A stretch of DNA of 64,000 nucleotides from Prevotella sp. UBA4217 (GTDB lineage Bacteria > Bacteroidota > Bacteroidia > Bacteroidales > Bacteroidaceae), in the NCBI GenBank assembly GCA_002379425.1, contig DFTH01000011.1:38884-102883 (forward strand), read 5' to 3'. Of this stretch, positions 37,279 to 46,573 are shown piece after piece. Position 1 is the stretch's first letter; every line of letters starts with the position of its first letter. Under the pieces are notes generated by a model. It was given only the letters and a program-made list of their open reading frames with translations, was not told the origin of the DNA and did no database searches. The position numbers and the translations under genes are program-made.

Positions 37279-38333
37279 AAAGACTTGTCATCATACCGCT
37301 CATGATGCTGGCCATGATGCCAGCCTCGGCACAGAAACTCACTGTCGTCAATACCACTGTCAACTGTGGCCGTACAGGCTTCCAACAGCCAGTCACAGCC
37401 ACCTTTGAACTGCGCAACAAGGGCCTTAGGAAACTTCTCATCGAGAGTGTCAAGCCCGACTGCGGTTGTACGGCTGTGGAATTCCCCAAAGAGGTGGGGA
37501 TAGGGGAGAAATTCACTATCAAACTGACATACGACGCCCGTCAACTTGGTCATTTCCAGAAAATGGCGGCTGTCACCAGCAATGGAAACAAGACACCTCT
37601 CTATCTCACGATGAAGGGTGTCGTATTGGCAGAGATGCTCGATTATACAGGTGACTATCCAGTGACGATGGGTGACCTGCTGCTCGACAAGGCGGAACTC
37701 GAATACGACGATGTCAATAAGGGTGATACGCCTGTCCAGGAAATCCATATCATGAACAATGGGACGACGAAGATGACGCCTAATGTCATGCACCTGCCTC
37801 CTTATCTCTCAGCCATCGTCAAGCCTGAGACACTGGCTCCTGGGCGCTCAGGTACCATCTCCGTGATGCTTGACTCCGAGAAACTGCGTGACTACGGACT
37901 GACACAGACTTCCGTCTATATTGCCAAACAGTTGGGTGAGAAGGTCAATGCCGACAATGAGATGGGAGTATCGGCTATCCTCCTGCCAGATCTGAAGCGC
38001 TTTGAGGAGACCAACAAGGCACAGGCCCCGCAACTGCAGATCTCTGCTACGGACATTGACTTCACGGACTTTGGCAGCAGGTCGAAGAAGACGGCGGATG
38101 TCACCCTTACCAATACAGGTCAGTCGTCGCTGAATATCTCCTCGCTACAGATGTTCACCACGGGTCTGAAGGTGACACTTGGCAAGCGTGCGATTGCCCC
38201 AGGGCAGTCCACCACACTGAAGGTCACAGGCTATGCCGCCCAGTTGGCTAAGGTACGCACCCGTCCGCGTATCCTCATGATTACCAACGATCCCGACCAC
38301 TCCAAGGTAGTCATCAACATCCGCCTTAAATAG
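37275..38333 (+). CDS. DUF1573 domain-containing exported protein
   Basis: A 352-residue protein with a signal peptide ending at PASAQ. Two Ig-like DUF1573 units are seen: one near the N-terminus with FELRNKGLRKLLIESVKPDCGCT, and a second at about 255-350 with ATDIDFTDFGSRSKKTADVTLTNTG. DUF1573 proteins are abundant, periplasmic or surface-associated in Bacteroidota and have no proven function. The ATGA overlap with the alpha-2-macroglobulin gene suggests the two are made together and may interact in the envelope. The CGC pair in the first unit may form a disulfide or bind metal. Confidence 0.85.
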   Translation: MKRLVIIPLMMLAMMPASAQKLTVVNTTVNCGRTGFQQPVTATFELRNKGLRKLLIESVKPDCGCTAVEFPKEVGIGEKFTIKLTYDARQLGHFQKMAAVTSNGNKTPLYLTMKGVVLAEMLDYTGDYPVTMGDLLLDKAELEYDDVNKGDTPVQEIHIMNNGTTKMTPNVMHLPPYLSAIVKPETLAPGRSGTISVMLDSEKLRDYGLTQTSVYIAKQLGEKVNADNEMGVSAILLPDLKRFEETNKAQAPQLQISATDIDFTDFGSRSKKTADVTLTNTGQSSLNISSLQMFTTGLKVTLGKRAIAPGQSTTLKVTGYAAQLAKVRTRPRILMITNDPDHSKVVINIRLK

Positions 38334-38366
38334 CATTTATGTTTAATGTCTAACGTCTAATGTTTC
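38334..38366. repeat. heptamer array filling the gap before meaB
   Basis: Units CATTTAT, GTTTAAT, GTCTAAC, GTCTAAT and a partial GTTTC run from the base after the DUF1573 stop codon to the base before the meaB ATG. Confidence 0.7.
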
Positions 38367-39479
38367 ATGGATCATCCCGAAAACAGTTCAGAATATGCAG
38401 GCCTGCAGGTCAACAGTGGCGTTGAGCAGCCCTCTATCATCAATCCCTACCTGAAGCGCCACCGTGTGCATCGTCGTGAACTCTCCGTAGGCGAGATGGT
38501 GGAAGGCATCCTCAAGGGCGATGTCACCATCCTTTCGCAGGCTGTCACGCTCATCGAGAGCGTTAACCCCGACCATCAGGCACGTGCCCAGGAGGTTATC
38601 AACAAGTGTCTGCCCTATAGTGGGCATAGCGTGCGCATAGGCATCAGTGGTGTGCCAGGTGCTGGCAAATCCACGAGCATCGATGAATTTGGCATGCATG
38701 TGCTCAGGGAAAAGGGTGGCCGTCTGGCCGTACTCGCCATCGACCCCTCGTCAGAGCGCACGAAGGGGAGTATCCTTGGCGATAAGACGCGCATGGAGAA
38801 ACTTGCCCAGCATCGCGACTCTTTCATACGTCCTTCGCCATCAGCAGGCTCACTGGGTGGTGTGGCGCGTAAGACACGTGAGACCATTATCCTCTGTGAA
38901 GCGGCTGGCTTCGATAAGATTTTTGTCGAGACGGTAGGTGTCGGACAGAGTGAGACGGCCTGTCATTCGATGGTCGATTTCTTCCTGCTCATCCAGGTGG
39001 CTGGCACTGGCGACGAACTACAGGGCATCAAGCGGGGCATCATGGAGATTAGCGATGGCATCGTCATCAACAAGTGCGACGGCGACAATGTCGATCGCTG
39101 CCAGATGGCGGCTACCAACTTCCGCAACGCCCTCCACTTCTTCCCCATGCCAGAGAGTGGATGGACTCCCAAGGTACTCTGCTACTCGGGTTTTTACGGC
39201 ACAGGCGTGAAGGAGGTGTGGGACATGATATATCAGTATATCGACTTCGTGAAGGCCAACGGTTACTTCGACTATCGTCGCAATGAACAGGCCAAGTACT
39301 GGATGTATGAGAGTATCAATGAGCATCTGCGCCTGAACTTCTATAATAACCCGCAGATCAAGGCACAACTCCCTGCTGCCGAGCAGGCCGTCTTGGCAGG
39401 GCAGAAGACCAGTTTCGTCGCTGCCCAGAACCTGCTCGACGAATATTTTAATATCCTAGGAGGACCTGGGCAGTCCTAG
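38367..39479 (+). CDS. meaB: methylmalonyl-CoA mutase-associated GTPase MeaB
   Basis: A 370-residue G3E-type GTPase (ArgK/MeaB). The P-loop GVPGAGKST is followed by the switch region DPSSERTKGSILGDKTRM, FVETVGVGQSE and the NKCDGDN specificity motif; a C-terminal dimerisation arm is present. MeaB protects and loads B12-dependent methylmalonyl-CoA mutase, which Prevotella relatives use in succinate/propionate metabolism. The mutase genes are not in this window. The stop codon lies in a short inverted repeat (CCTAGGA 39455-39461 with TCCTAGG 39474-39480) that may weaken read-through into ispH, 22 nt downstream. Confidence 0.93.
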   Translation: MDHPENSSEYAGLQVNSGVEQPSIINPYLKRHRVHRRELSVGEMVEGILKGDVTILSQAVTLIESVNPDHQARAQEVINKCLPYSGHSVRIGISGVPGAGKSTSIDEFGMHVLREKGGRLAVLAIDPSSERTKGSILGDKTRMEKLAQHRDSFIRPSPSAGSLGGVARKTRETIILCEAAGFDKIFVETVGVGQSETACHSMVDFFLLIQVAGTGDELQGIKRGIMEISDGIVINKCDGDNVDRCQMAATNFRNALHFFPMPESGWTPKVLCYSGFYGTGVKEVWDMIYQYIDFVKANGYFDYRRNEQAKYWMYESINEHLRLNFYNNPQIKAQLPAAEQAVLAGQKTSFVAAQNLLDEYFNILGGPGQS

Positions 39480-39501
39480 GTAATCTTATAAAACCAGAAC
39501 T

Positions 39502-40359
39502 ATGCTACAGATCGAAATTGACGAGGGAAGTGGCTTCTGCTTTGGCGTGACCACTGCCATTAAAAAGGCCGAGGAAGAACTGGCACAGGGCAAGACGCTC
39601 TACTGCCTCGGTGATATAGTACATAATGGTATGGAGTGCGAACGACTCCGCGAGATGGGACTTATCACCATCAACCACGACGACCTGCGCGAACTCCACG
39701 ATGTGAAGGTACTGCTTCGCGCCCATGGTGAGCCCCCTGAGACATACGAACTCGCTCGCAAGAACCATATCGAGATTATCGATGCTACCTGTCCCGTGGT
39801 GCTCCAACTGCAGAAGCGTATCAAGAAACAGTACGAGACAGGTGACGGACAGATTGTAATCTTTGGCAAGAAAGGTCACGCAGAGGTACTCGGACTTGTC
39901 GGACAGACTAAGTCAACTGCCATCGTCATAGAGAGTTTCGACGAGGTGACCACGCTTGACTTCTCACGCGACATCTATCTCTACAGCCAGACCACAAAGT
40001 CGCTCGATGAGTTCCACCGTATCATCAACTACATCCAGTCGCACATATCACCAGAGGCCACGTTTAAGAGTTTCGACACGATCTGTCGTTCTGTGGCCAA
40101 CAGGATGCCGAACATCTCGCAGTTTGCCACGAAGCATGACCTGATTCTTTTCGTCTGCGGCAGGAAGAGTTCCAACGGCAAGGTTCTCTTCAACGAGTGT
40201 CTGCGTGTGAATCCTAACAGTCATCTGGTGGAAGATCCTCAGGAGATCAGGGCCGAGTGGCTCGAAGGCATTCAGACTGTGGGTATTTGTGGTGCCACCA
40301 GCACCCCCCGCTGGCTCATGGAGCAATGCCGCGATGCCATTCAGAATATACAGGTCTAA
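39502..40359 (+). CDS. ispH: 4-hydroxy-3-methylbut-2-enyl diphosphate reductase
   Basis: A 285-residue cytoplasmic iron-sulfur enzyme that performs the last step of the MEP pathway, giving IPP and DMAPP. The three cluster-binding cysteines are Cys13 (GFCFGV), Cys97 (DATCPVV) and Cys195 (TICRSV). Other family motifs are HGEPPETY (in place of HGV), GKKGHAEVLG and the C-terminal GICGATSTPRWLMEQ. The length is normal. It probably shares a transcript with meaB and ends 3 nt from the convergent ABC transporter gene, with no visible terminator between them. Confidence 0.94.
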   Translation: MLQIEIDEGSGFCFGVTTAIKKAEEELAQGKTLYCLGDIVHNGMECERLREMGLITINHDDLRELHDVKVLLRAHGEPPETYELARKNHIEIIDATCPVVLQLQKRIKKQYETGDGQIVIFGKKGHAEVLGLVGQTKSTAIVIESFDEVTTLDFSRDIYLYSQTTKSLDEFHRIINYIQSHISPEATFKSFDTICRSVANRMPNISQFATKHDLILFVCGRKSSNGKVLFNECLRVNPNSHLVEDPQEIRAEWLEGIQTVGICGATSTPRWLMEQCRDAIQNIQV

Positions 40360-40362
40360 AAC

Positions 40363-42468
40363 TTAATTATCAATGTTAGAGAAATAGCCGAGCCTTTGGA
40401 GTTCCTCGAAGTTGCCGTCTGCAGCCACGCGGCCCTCCTTCAGCACGATGATGCGGTTGCATTTCTCGATGGTGCTCAGCCGGTGGGCAATGACGATACG
40501 TGTACATTTCAGGTTTGCCAGGTTCTCGACGACGGTGTGCTGACTGATGTTGTCGAGCGCCGACGTGGCCTCGTCGAGGAACAGCACCTTGGGCTTCCTG
40601 ACCAGAGCACGGGCGATGAGAATGCGCTGGCGCTGTCCGCCCGACACACCTTTACCGTCGGTGGTGATGGGCGTGTCCATGCCTAAGGGCATGTTGCGGA
40701 TGTCGCCGTCGAGGGCTGCCATGCGGGCCGCCTCCCAGGCGTCATCGTCCGTCAGCAGCGGGTTGTTGAAGATGATGTTGTCGCGGATGGTGCCCTCCAC
40801 CAGTTGACCGTCCTGCATGCAGATGCCGATGCAGTAGTGCCGCAGACTGCGAAGGTTGATGTCATTGATGTCGTATTGGTCGTAGAAGACAGAGCCCGAC
40901 AGCGGTTTCTCCAGTCCCATCATCAGTCGCATCAGCGTGCTTTTGCCACAGCCCGACGCTCCGACCAGTGCCACGTAGTCGCCACTGTTGATGGTCAGGT
41001 TGAGGCCGTCGAAGAGCAAGGGCATATTGTCGTCGTAGCGGAACTTCAGGCCTCGAATGTCCATCCGGCCCGTGATGGTCTTTACCACTTGGGCGTCTTT
41101 CTTTATTTCCGATTGTGCACCAATGATAGGTTTGCAGAGTTCAAGTTCTGGCAGCAGGCGCGATACGACTTTGACGATATTCTGCAACTGCATGACAGAC
41201 CCGCAGACAATTCCCAATACGGCACAATAGGCGATATAGTCGGAGAGTGCCAGCCCATAGTGCCAGGCAGCCCACATAGTCACAATCATGGGAAGGAGTT
41301 TCAGACAATAACTGATACTGTTCACGTAAAAACTAGCAAGTGGTTGGTGGCTACTGTACATCTCTGACGGTGCATACGCCTTAGCCCATTGGTGGAATGC
41401 ACGAAACTCTGCCCCGCAGGTCTTGATCTTCTGTATGCCTGAGAAAAGTGCGAATAGGGTTCCTACAAGGTGTGAACTGGGAGCGTTTACATTTAGTTGC
41501 ACTTTCCTTGTATAATAGAATACAAGTAAGATGACAAACAACTGTATGGTAATGACAATGATGCCAGTATATAACAGTTTGCCTCCGTAAAGGAAGAACT
41601 GTACAAACATGATGCCAGTGAAAAGGAATGTCAGCAGAGTAGATAGGAAACTGGCCGTCAGATTGGAACTGACGCGCGCGAGCGACAACACGCGGTTGGA
41701 TAGGTCGCCTGGCGAGAATTGCTTGGCAAATGAGGCTGGAAGTAGCAGCAGTTGTGACATCAAGGCTGTCTGTAGTGCATATTCTACCTTGTCCTTGATA
41801 CGCATCACCACGAGGTCGCGCGTCACCAAAACCATCGTCAATCCGATACTTGCACTAACAAGCAGCACCGCTATAGGGACAATCTGGGCGGCATCGCCCG
41901 AGGGGATGACCTCCGAAAAGACCAGTTTGCACACGTAAGGCACGAACATCGTCAGCAGCGTTACGCCTATGCAAGCCATCAGGCTGTAGAGCCAGTCGTA
42001 CATACAAAGGCTCTCCATGGCATAGCGCATGATAGCCTTGCCAGTCAGTTTTTCTTCCGAAAAGGGAAAGCAGACTATCACCGCTTCTGGCTTCAGCAGG
42101 TTGGCACTTTTGCTTGCCGTCATCACCTTGCCAGTCTTCGGGTCAGAGAAAGTATAATCCGTGAAGCCGGGCTTGAGGATGACGGGGGTGCCACTGTCGG
42201 CCATGAACCCCATCATATAGCCCGTGCAGCGAGTCCACCAGCGGTCGTTCAGTTTGATAAAGCGGAAGAAGATGTTATGGCGCTCCAGCAGCGTCTCTAT
42301 CTGCTCTATGTCTTTCGGCAGTTCCTCGGCCGACTCCATCTGCTTCCACAGTTTCCTGTCTATCATGGAGCGCAAGATGGCCTGCGCCTGACTGATAGCC
42401 TTGCGGTCGCCATCCATGCGCTGGGCTAACTGCTGTAGGAATATATCCGTTCTCATGGTGTCAGGCAT
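40363..42468 (-). CDS. peptide-exporter ABC transporter of the NHLP ABC-2 type (copy A)
   Basis: A 701-residue half-transporter: an N-terminal soluble region (about 1-150) with no protease motif, six membrane helices (about 160-430) and an ATP-binding domain with Walker A GASGCGKST, signature VSGGQRQR and Walker B VLFLDEATSALD. Order and length resemble the second ATPase of NHLP (nitrile-hydratase-like leader peptide) microcin exporters. It is the last gene of a seven-gene operon; its ATG overlaps the stop of the ABC-1 gene by 8 nt (ATGCCTGA). The ATPase domain and the first roughly 69 residues are almost identical to copy B, while the membrane part has diverged. Confidence 0.82.
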   Translation of the reverse strand: MPDTMRTDIFLQQLAQRMDGDRKAISQAQAILRSMIDRKLWKQMESAEELPKDIEQIETLLERHNIFFRFIKLNDRWWTRCTGYMMGFMADSGTPVILKPGFTDYTFSDPKTGKVMTASKSANLLKPEAVIVCFPFSEEKLTGKAIMRYAMESLCMYDWLYSLMACIGVTLLTMFVPYVCKLVFSEVIPSGDAAQIVPIAVLLVSASIGLTMVLVTRDLVVMRIKDKVEYALQTALMSQLLLLPASFAKQFSPGDLSNRVLSLARVSSNLTASFLSTLLTFLFTGIMFVQFFLYGGKLLYTGIIVITIQLFVILLVFYYTRKVQLNVNAPSSHLVGTLFALFSGIQKIKTCGAEFRAFHQWAKAYAPSEMYSSHQPLASFYVNSISYCLKLLPMIVTMWAAWHYGLALSDYIAYCAVLGIVCGSVMQLQNIVKVVSRLLPELELCKPIIGAQSEIKKDAQVVKTITGRMDIRGLKFRYDDNMPLLFDGLNLTINSGDYVALVGASGCGKSTLMRLMMGLEKPLSGSVFYDQYDINDINLRSLRHYCIGICMQDGQLVEGTIRDNIIFNNPLLTDDDAWEAARMAALDGDIRNMPLGMDTPITTDGKGVSGGQRQRILIARALVRKPKVLFLDEATSALDNISQHTVVENLANLKCTRIVIAHRLSTIEKCNRIIVLKEGRVAADGNFEELQRLGYFSNIDN
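40381..41078 (-). repeat. near-identical direct repeat, copy A (ABC-2 ATPase domain)
   Basis: About 698 bp matching 46596-47293 with a few base changes and the same 6215-bp offset; similarity drops sharply at the border with the membrane domain. Confidence 0.9.
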
Positions 42469-43246
42469 ATTTTAAGAGGTTACTGTACAGGCCGTCCATC
42501 TGCCGCAGTTCGTCGTGTGTGCCATGCTGGGTGATCTGCCCGTGCTCTATGACGTAGATATGGTCGCACTGGGCAATGGTCTCCAGACGGTGGGCTATCA
42601 TGATGAGTGTGATGCCCATGTCGTAGAGGTGCTCCATCACCTTGGCCTCCGTCTTGGGGTCGAGTGCTGAGGTGCCCTCGTCCATCAGCACGATGGTAGG
42701 CTCCTTTGCCAGCGCAGTGGCTATCTCGATGCGCTGCCGCTGCCCACCGCTGAAGTTCTTGCCGCGCTCTGCGACGGTTCCCTGATAGGCACCCGGGCGC
42801 TCCATGATTTCCTCGTGTATCTGTGCGTCGTTGCAGGCCAGCACCATGGCAAAGTCCTCTATCGACTCGTCCCACATCTTCACGTTGTCGGCAATCGTAC
42901 CCTCGAAGAGCGTCACGTCCTGGTTGATTACCGAGACGGAGTTGACGAAGGTCATGCGGTCGATGGCCTTGCGGGGCTTGCCGTCGAAGAGCACCTCGCC
43001 CTCCCAGGGCTCATAGAGTCCCGACACCAGGCTCAGCACGGTGCTCTTGCCACAGCCAGAGGGGCCTACGAGGGCGATGCGCTCGCCCGCCTTGATCTTC
43101 AGCGAGAAGTTTGCTATGATAGGGGGCAGGCTGTGGTCGTAGCCGAAGGTGACGTTGCGCAGTTCTATCTCTCCTGCCAGTTTTGCCACGTCGGGCAGGT
43201 CGTCGCCCGCAGGCAGACGCAGGTCTGGACTCTCCTGTCCGCAGTC
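42263..43246 (-). repeat. long near-identical direct repeat, copy A (ABC-1 ATPase end plus ABC-2 start)
   Basis: Matches 48478-49461 over about 984 bp with only scattered single-base differences (roughly 1 percent by eye) and no indels; the offset is a constant 6215 bp. Identity falls off abruptly at both ends, inside the two genes. Confidence 0.9.
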
Positions 43247-44215
43247 TGTCACGTTCTTGATGCGTTGGATAGACGAATGGACCCTGAGCATGGACATAAT
43301 ACTGTCAATGGTTTTGTTGATGGGGTAGATGGATTCATTGATGAGGCCTTGCGAAGCCAGCAGCATACCAGGTGTCAGTTCGCCTTGTAGGATAAACCAG
43401 ATGCCAAGGCAGATGGTAGCAGTATTGGTGAGTTGCAGCACTAACTGGGGCACTGCACTGAGAAATATGGAGTTGCTTGTAGTCGTAATGCGTGCATTCA
43501 TAGCCTGCGCGTATGTGCTCTCCCATTGGGTGAAGAAAGACTGCTCGTCGCCAAGCGACTTGATAGTCTCCAGATTGCTCATGCCTGTCATCGTGACGTT
43601 CTGCAAATTTGCTTCGGTTATCTCCAGGTTCATGGCTAACTTTTTCTGTAGGCCGGAGGTCTTGCGCATCACAAAAAGTAGCAACAGAACGGAGAATATT
43701 TGCACCAGGGCCAGTTTCCAGTTGAAGAGTGCGATCAGCCAGCAGTTGATTACTGGTATGACAAAAAGGGTTATTGACGGCAGTGCGCTGTCAAGATTGG
43801 CTACGGTTTTGCTGATGCTTGTATAGCGTGCAACCAGTTCGCCAGGAGTGAATTGGCTGAACAAAGTCATCGGTAGTTTCAGGACCGACCATAGGTATTT
43901 CGATGCCCTGTCGATGATGAGCCTCGCATAACTCGTCCTTCGTACCACCGAGAGAGATATCCACCCCGTAAGGACAAGCACAAGCAATAGGACATAGAAC
44001 GTCAGCAGTGGCGTAAACCACTCTGGATTCTTGTGCGTGATGATATTGTCGGTATATACTTTCTGAAACAGCGCCGGTAATATGCGTGTCGGCGTATCAA
44101 TCAGATAGATGATGATGCCGCTGGTGGCAAATACCAGGTTTCCTTTCAGAAAATATTTAAGTGCCGACAGCAGTGACAACTCCGGCGATTGAGTGTGTCC
44201 TTTCTTCTTCTTCAT
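42461..44215 (-). CDS. peptide-exporter ABC transporter of the NHLP ABC-1 type, no C39 peptidase (copy A)
   Basis: A 584-residue half-transporter with six membrane helices (about 20-320) and an ATP-binding domain (Walker A GPSGCGKST, signature FSGGQRQR, Walker B TIVLMDEGTSALD). Canonical members of this position in NHLP export systems begin with a roughly 130-residue C39 cysteine peptidase that cleaves the leader; here the protein starts directly before the membrane domain. Note Gly for Ala in DEGTSALD. It probably pairs with the adjacent ABC-2 protein to form a heterodimer. It lies 22 nt after the HlyD-like lipoprotein gene. Confidence 0.82.
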   Translation of the reverse strand: MKKKKGHTQSPELSLLSALKYFLKGNLVFATSGIIIYLIDTPTRILPALFQKVYTDNIITHKNPEWFTPLLTFYVLLLVLVLTGWISLSVVRRTSYARLIIDRASKYLWSVLKLPMTLFSQFTPGELVARYTSISKTVANLDSALPSITLFVIPVINCWLIALFNWKLALVQIFSVLLLLFVMRKTSGLQKKLAMNLEITEANLQNVTMTGMSNLETIKSLGDEQSFFTQWESTYAQAMNARITTTSNSIFLSAVPQLVLQLTNTATICLGIWFILQGELTPGMLLASQGLINESIYPINKTIDSIMSMLRVHSSIQRIKNVTDCGQESPDLRLPAGDDLPDVAKLAGEIELRNVTFGYDHSLPPIIANFSLKIKAGERIALVGPSGCGKSTVLSLVSGLYEPWEGEVLFDGKPRKAIDRMTFVNSVSVINQDVTLFEGTIADNVKMWDESIEDFAMVLACNDAQIHEEIMERPGAYQGTVAERGKNFSGGQRQRIEIATALAKEPTIVLMDEGTSALDPKTEAKVMEHLYDMGITLIMIAHRLETIAQCDHIYVIEHGQITQHGTHDELRQMDGLYSNLLKYA

Positions 44216-44237
44216 TCAGTCCTTTTGGTAAGCAGCA

Positions 44238-45077
44238 TTACTCGATGGCCTCAATTGTAACGAATGCCGTCATGCCAGGCATCAGGTGTGGATGTGGTGC
44301 CAGTGTCGCTTCAATATGTGCCATGCCATTTTCGTTGATGACCGGGCTTACTGCCGAGATGGTGGCGGGATGCTGCTCCGAAGGGAAAGTGACGGTAGAG
44401 ACTGTTAGGCGGGCTCCCTTCTGGTATCTCGCCAGTTCATTTTCGAGTACGTCAAAACTTACCTTCAGATGATCCATATCTACAATCGAGAAGAGGGCTT
44501 CGCCGGGCTGGGCAGCACCATAGAGTGTGTTCTGAATCGTTAGCACATAACCGGAGACGGGAGCCACGATGGTGCAATAGGACAATTGGTGCTCCAACTC
44601 GTGCAGTTCTGCCTTTATCTCGTTATAGCCGCTGTTGATGCGTGCCAGATGTTTGAGTTTTTCCGGCGCATCGTCCAGATGGTCGTGCTTGTAGCCTTGG
44701 CCCATCAGGATGGCTTGGTACTGGAACTCTGCTTTCTCTAACTTGGCGCGGCAATGAAGTATCTTCTCACGCAGGGCAACGTCGCTCAGCCGTGCCACGA
44801 CCTGTCCTTTCTTGACATACTGCCCGGTATTCTCTATGCCGAACATGACAATCTGCTCCGCAATACGGCTAAAGACTGGTATTTCGCGCACTGTCTCTAT
44901 CCTGCCTTTGTTGGCAGTGGAATGAATCTCGGCCTGCTGTTGGGGCTGGGATTTGACTGGTGTCACAGCCAGTGTGTCAGTTGGCTGTGTGGCGGTTTGC
45001 ACCTCCGTCTTCGACTGGCAGGCGGTGAAAAGGTAGAAAGGTAAAAAGGTGAAAAGGTAAAATATATATCTATTCAT
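44238..45077 (-). CDS. HlyD/RND-type periplasmic adaptor lipoprotein
   Basis: About 279 residues. The N-terminus is a lipoprotein signal (hydrophobic stretch then FTAC), so it is anchored to the inner membrane. It has a barrel-sandwich lipoyl-like domain split around a coiled-coil hairpin (about 85-150, rich in Glu, Lys, Leu) and a C-terminal beta-barrel with MPGMTAFVTIE. It would link the neighbouring ABC pair to the TolC-like outer-membrane channel. The ATG at 45077 is chosen; an in-frame TTG at 45086 is less likely. The gap to the TolC gene is filled exactly by seven octamer repeats. Confidence 0.8.
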   Translation of the reverse strand: MNRYIFYLFTFLPFYLFTACQSKTEVQTATQPTDTLAVTPVKSQPQQQAEIHSTANKGRIETVREIPVFSRIAEQIVMFGIENTGQYVKKGQVVARLSDVALREKILHCRAKLEKAEFQYQAILMGQGYKHDHLDDAPEKLKHLARINSGYNEIKAELHELEHQLSYCTIVAPVSGYVLTIQNTLYGAAQPGEALFSIVDMDHLKVSFDVLENELARYQKGARLTVSTVTFPSEQHPATISAVSPVINENGMAHIEATLAPHPHLMPGMTAFVTIEAIE

Positions 45078-45133
45078 AATCTTCAATTTTTCAATTCTTC
45101 AATTTTTCAATTCTTCAATTCTTCAATTTTTCA
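45078..45133 (-). repeat. octamer array filling the TolC-HlyD intercistronic gap
   Basis: Read on the minus strand: TGAAAAAT, TGAAGAAT, TGAAGAAT, TGAAAAAT, TGAAGAAT, TGAAAAAT, TGAAGATT. The first TGA is the stop codon of the TolC gene and the last base abuts the next ATG. Because 8 is not a multiple of 3, the array places TGA stops in all three frames. Confidence 0.85.
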
Positions 45134-46573
45134 ATTCTCTATGAGTGTTTGTAGGTGATAGTGGGTTGTCCAGAATTCTTCCAGTGCATTCAGGTAGTTG
45201 GTGTAGGCCGTCACCCATCGGCTCTGCCCCAGACTGAAGGTGTTGATGTCGCAGAGGCCGTTGGCATAGTTCTCAACCGTCTCGTAGAAGTGGGATTCTG
45301 CCAGTTTGATGGCTTGTTCGGTACTCTCAAGTATCTTTCTGCTTTCATGCAATTTCTGCAGAGTAACGATGGCATCTTCTTCCAGCAGGCGCTCTGTCTC
45401 CTGAAGTGCCGACTCCTGTCGTTCTCCCCATGCCATAGCCGCGGCGTGCCGCTTTTTGGCTGCACCATGGTCCATTAGCGGAATGGTGACCTGTAACGAA
45501 CCTAAAGCATACAACTGTTGGTTCTTGTAGGCGCTGCCGAAGGTCGAGTTGACCTGCTGCAGTCCCAGGTTAATGTCTAATCCGAGGTTGACGCCTCTCT
45601 CCTTTCTGGCCTTTTCTTCCTGGTGGCGTGCTTCGGTCAGTTCTGCTAGTTGGTGCTGGTAAGCGGGGCTGTTGCTCCTAGCCAGCATCGCTACCTCCTC
45701 GGCGGTATATGGAACGGGTAAGGGCATGTCTGGTATGTCCAGCAGCGCTGTGTCGTTGGGTATTCGCTTCATGCGCAACAGGGAGGCCAGTTCCGCCCTT
45801 GCCTTCTGCTCATCCTTGAGGGCGGCAGCCAACAGGTTGGCGGAATTCTGCAGTTGCAGTTCCATGGCGTGCAGTTCCTGCTGCGTGACGATGGCGATGG
45901 TGGCTTTCTCGCGTGCAATGGCCAGCACGGTGTCGTTCAGACTCAGTTCCTCTTGGCGCAGCATCGCCATCCGCTGTCGGCAGAGTAAGCGGAAGTAGCG
46001 CACGGCAGCCTCCTCGGCAATGAGCCGCAGATTGTACTCGTGCTGCTGGCGGGCTGCTTTCAGTCGCTGATCTTCCACATGCTTTTCCCATCGGAAGGGG
46101 TTGTAGCCCAGCAGGGACTGGCTGTAGCCAACCAGCAGCGGGCTGGCCACGAACTGCCGCGGATACCCTGAGGCTCCCTCGCGAAAGAACTCACTCCAGA
46201 TGGCTTGTGTGCCCACGTAGGCCTCGCCGCCGAAGGGCAGCATTTTCTGGCTGAGCCTCAGTTGTGCCGAGGTGGAGAAAATGTCGTAGTTGCGCAGGTA
46301 AACGTAGTCGCGGGTGGGGTCGCTGATGATGCGAGAGTAGTTGGGCACTATCTTCAAAGAGAGTTGCGGCTTTCGCAGGGCCTCAAAAGCCTCATAGGAT
46401 GCCTGATGGCTCTGGTACTCCTGCCGGCTCTGGAAGGCGGTGATAGCACTGTCCTGCGACAGTCGTATCACCTCATGCAAGGTCAGTGATGCCTGCCCCC
46501 ATGACCCGAGGCTGAGAAATGCCAGGCCCGTCAGTAGGCATTGGCGTAGGTGCATATTGATACTATTCTTCAT
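45131..46573 (-). CDS. TolC family outer-membrane efflux protein
   Basis: About 480 residues: a signal peptide (hydrophobic stretch ending near GSWGQ) and two repeated long helical hairpins separated by short beta-segments, as in TolC/OEP proteins. The helices are rich in Ala, Gln, Glu and Leu and carry the typical N-L-x-L-x-I-N-L strand motif (GVNLGLDINLGLQQVNS). It forms the outer-membrane exit for the exporter. The ATG at 46573 overlaps the end of the ABC-2 (copy B) gene by 11 nt; an ATG at 46555 is the alternative. It is the only TolC in the operon, so both ABC pairs would share it. Confidence 0.85.
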   Translation of the reverse strand: MKNSINMHLRQCLLTGLAFLSLGSWGQASLTLHEVIRLSQDSAITAFQSRQEYQSHQASYEAFEALRKPQLSLKIVPNYSRIISDPTRDYVYLRNYDIFSTSAQLRLSQKMLPFGGEAYVGTQAIWSEFFREGASGYPRQFVASPLLVGYSQSLLGYNPFRWEKHVEDQRLKAARQQHEYNLRLIAEEAAVRYFRLLCRQRMAMLRQEELSLNDTVLAIAREKATIAIVTQQELHAMELQLQNSANLLAAALKDEQKARAELASLLRMKRIPNDTALLDIPDMPLPVPYTAEEVAMLARSNSPAYQHQLAELTEARHQEEKARKERGVNLGLDINLGLQQVNSTFGSAYKNQQLYALGSLQVTIPLMDHGAAKKRHAAAMAWGERQESALQETERLLEEDAIVTLQKLHESRKILESTEQAIKLAESHFYETVENYANGLCDINTFSLGQSRWVTAYTNYLNALEEFWTTHYHLQTLIEN

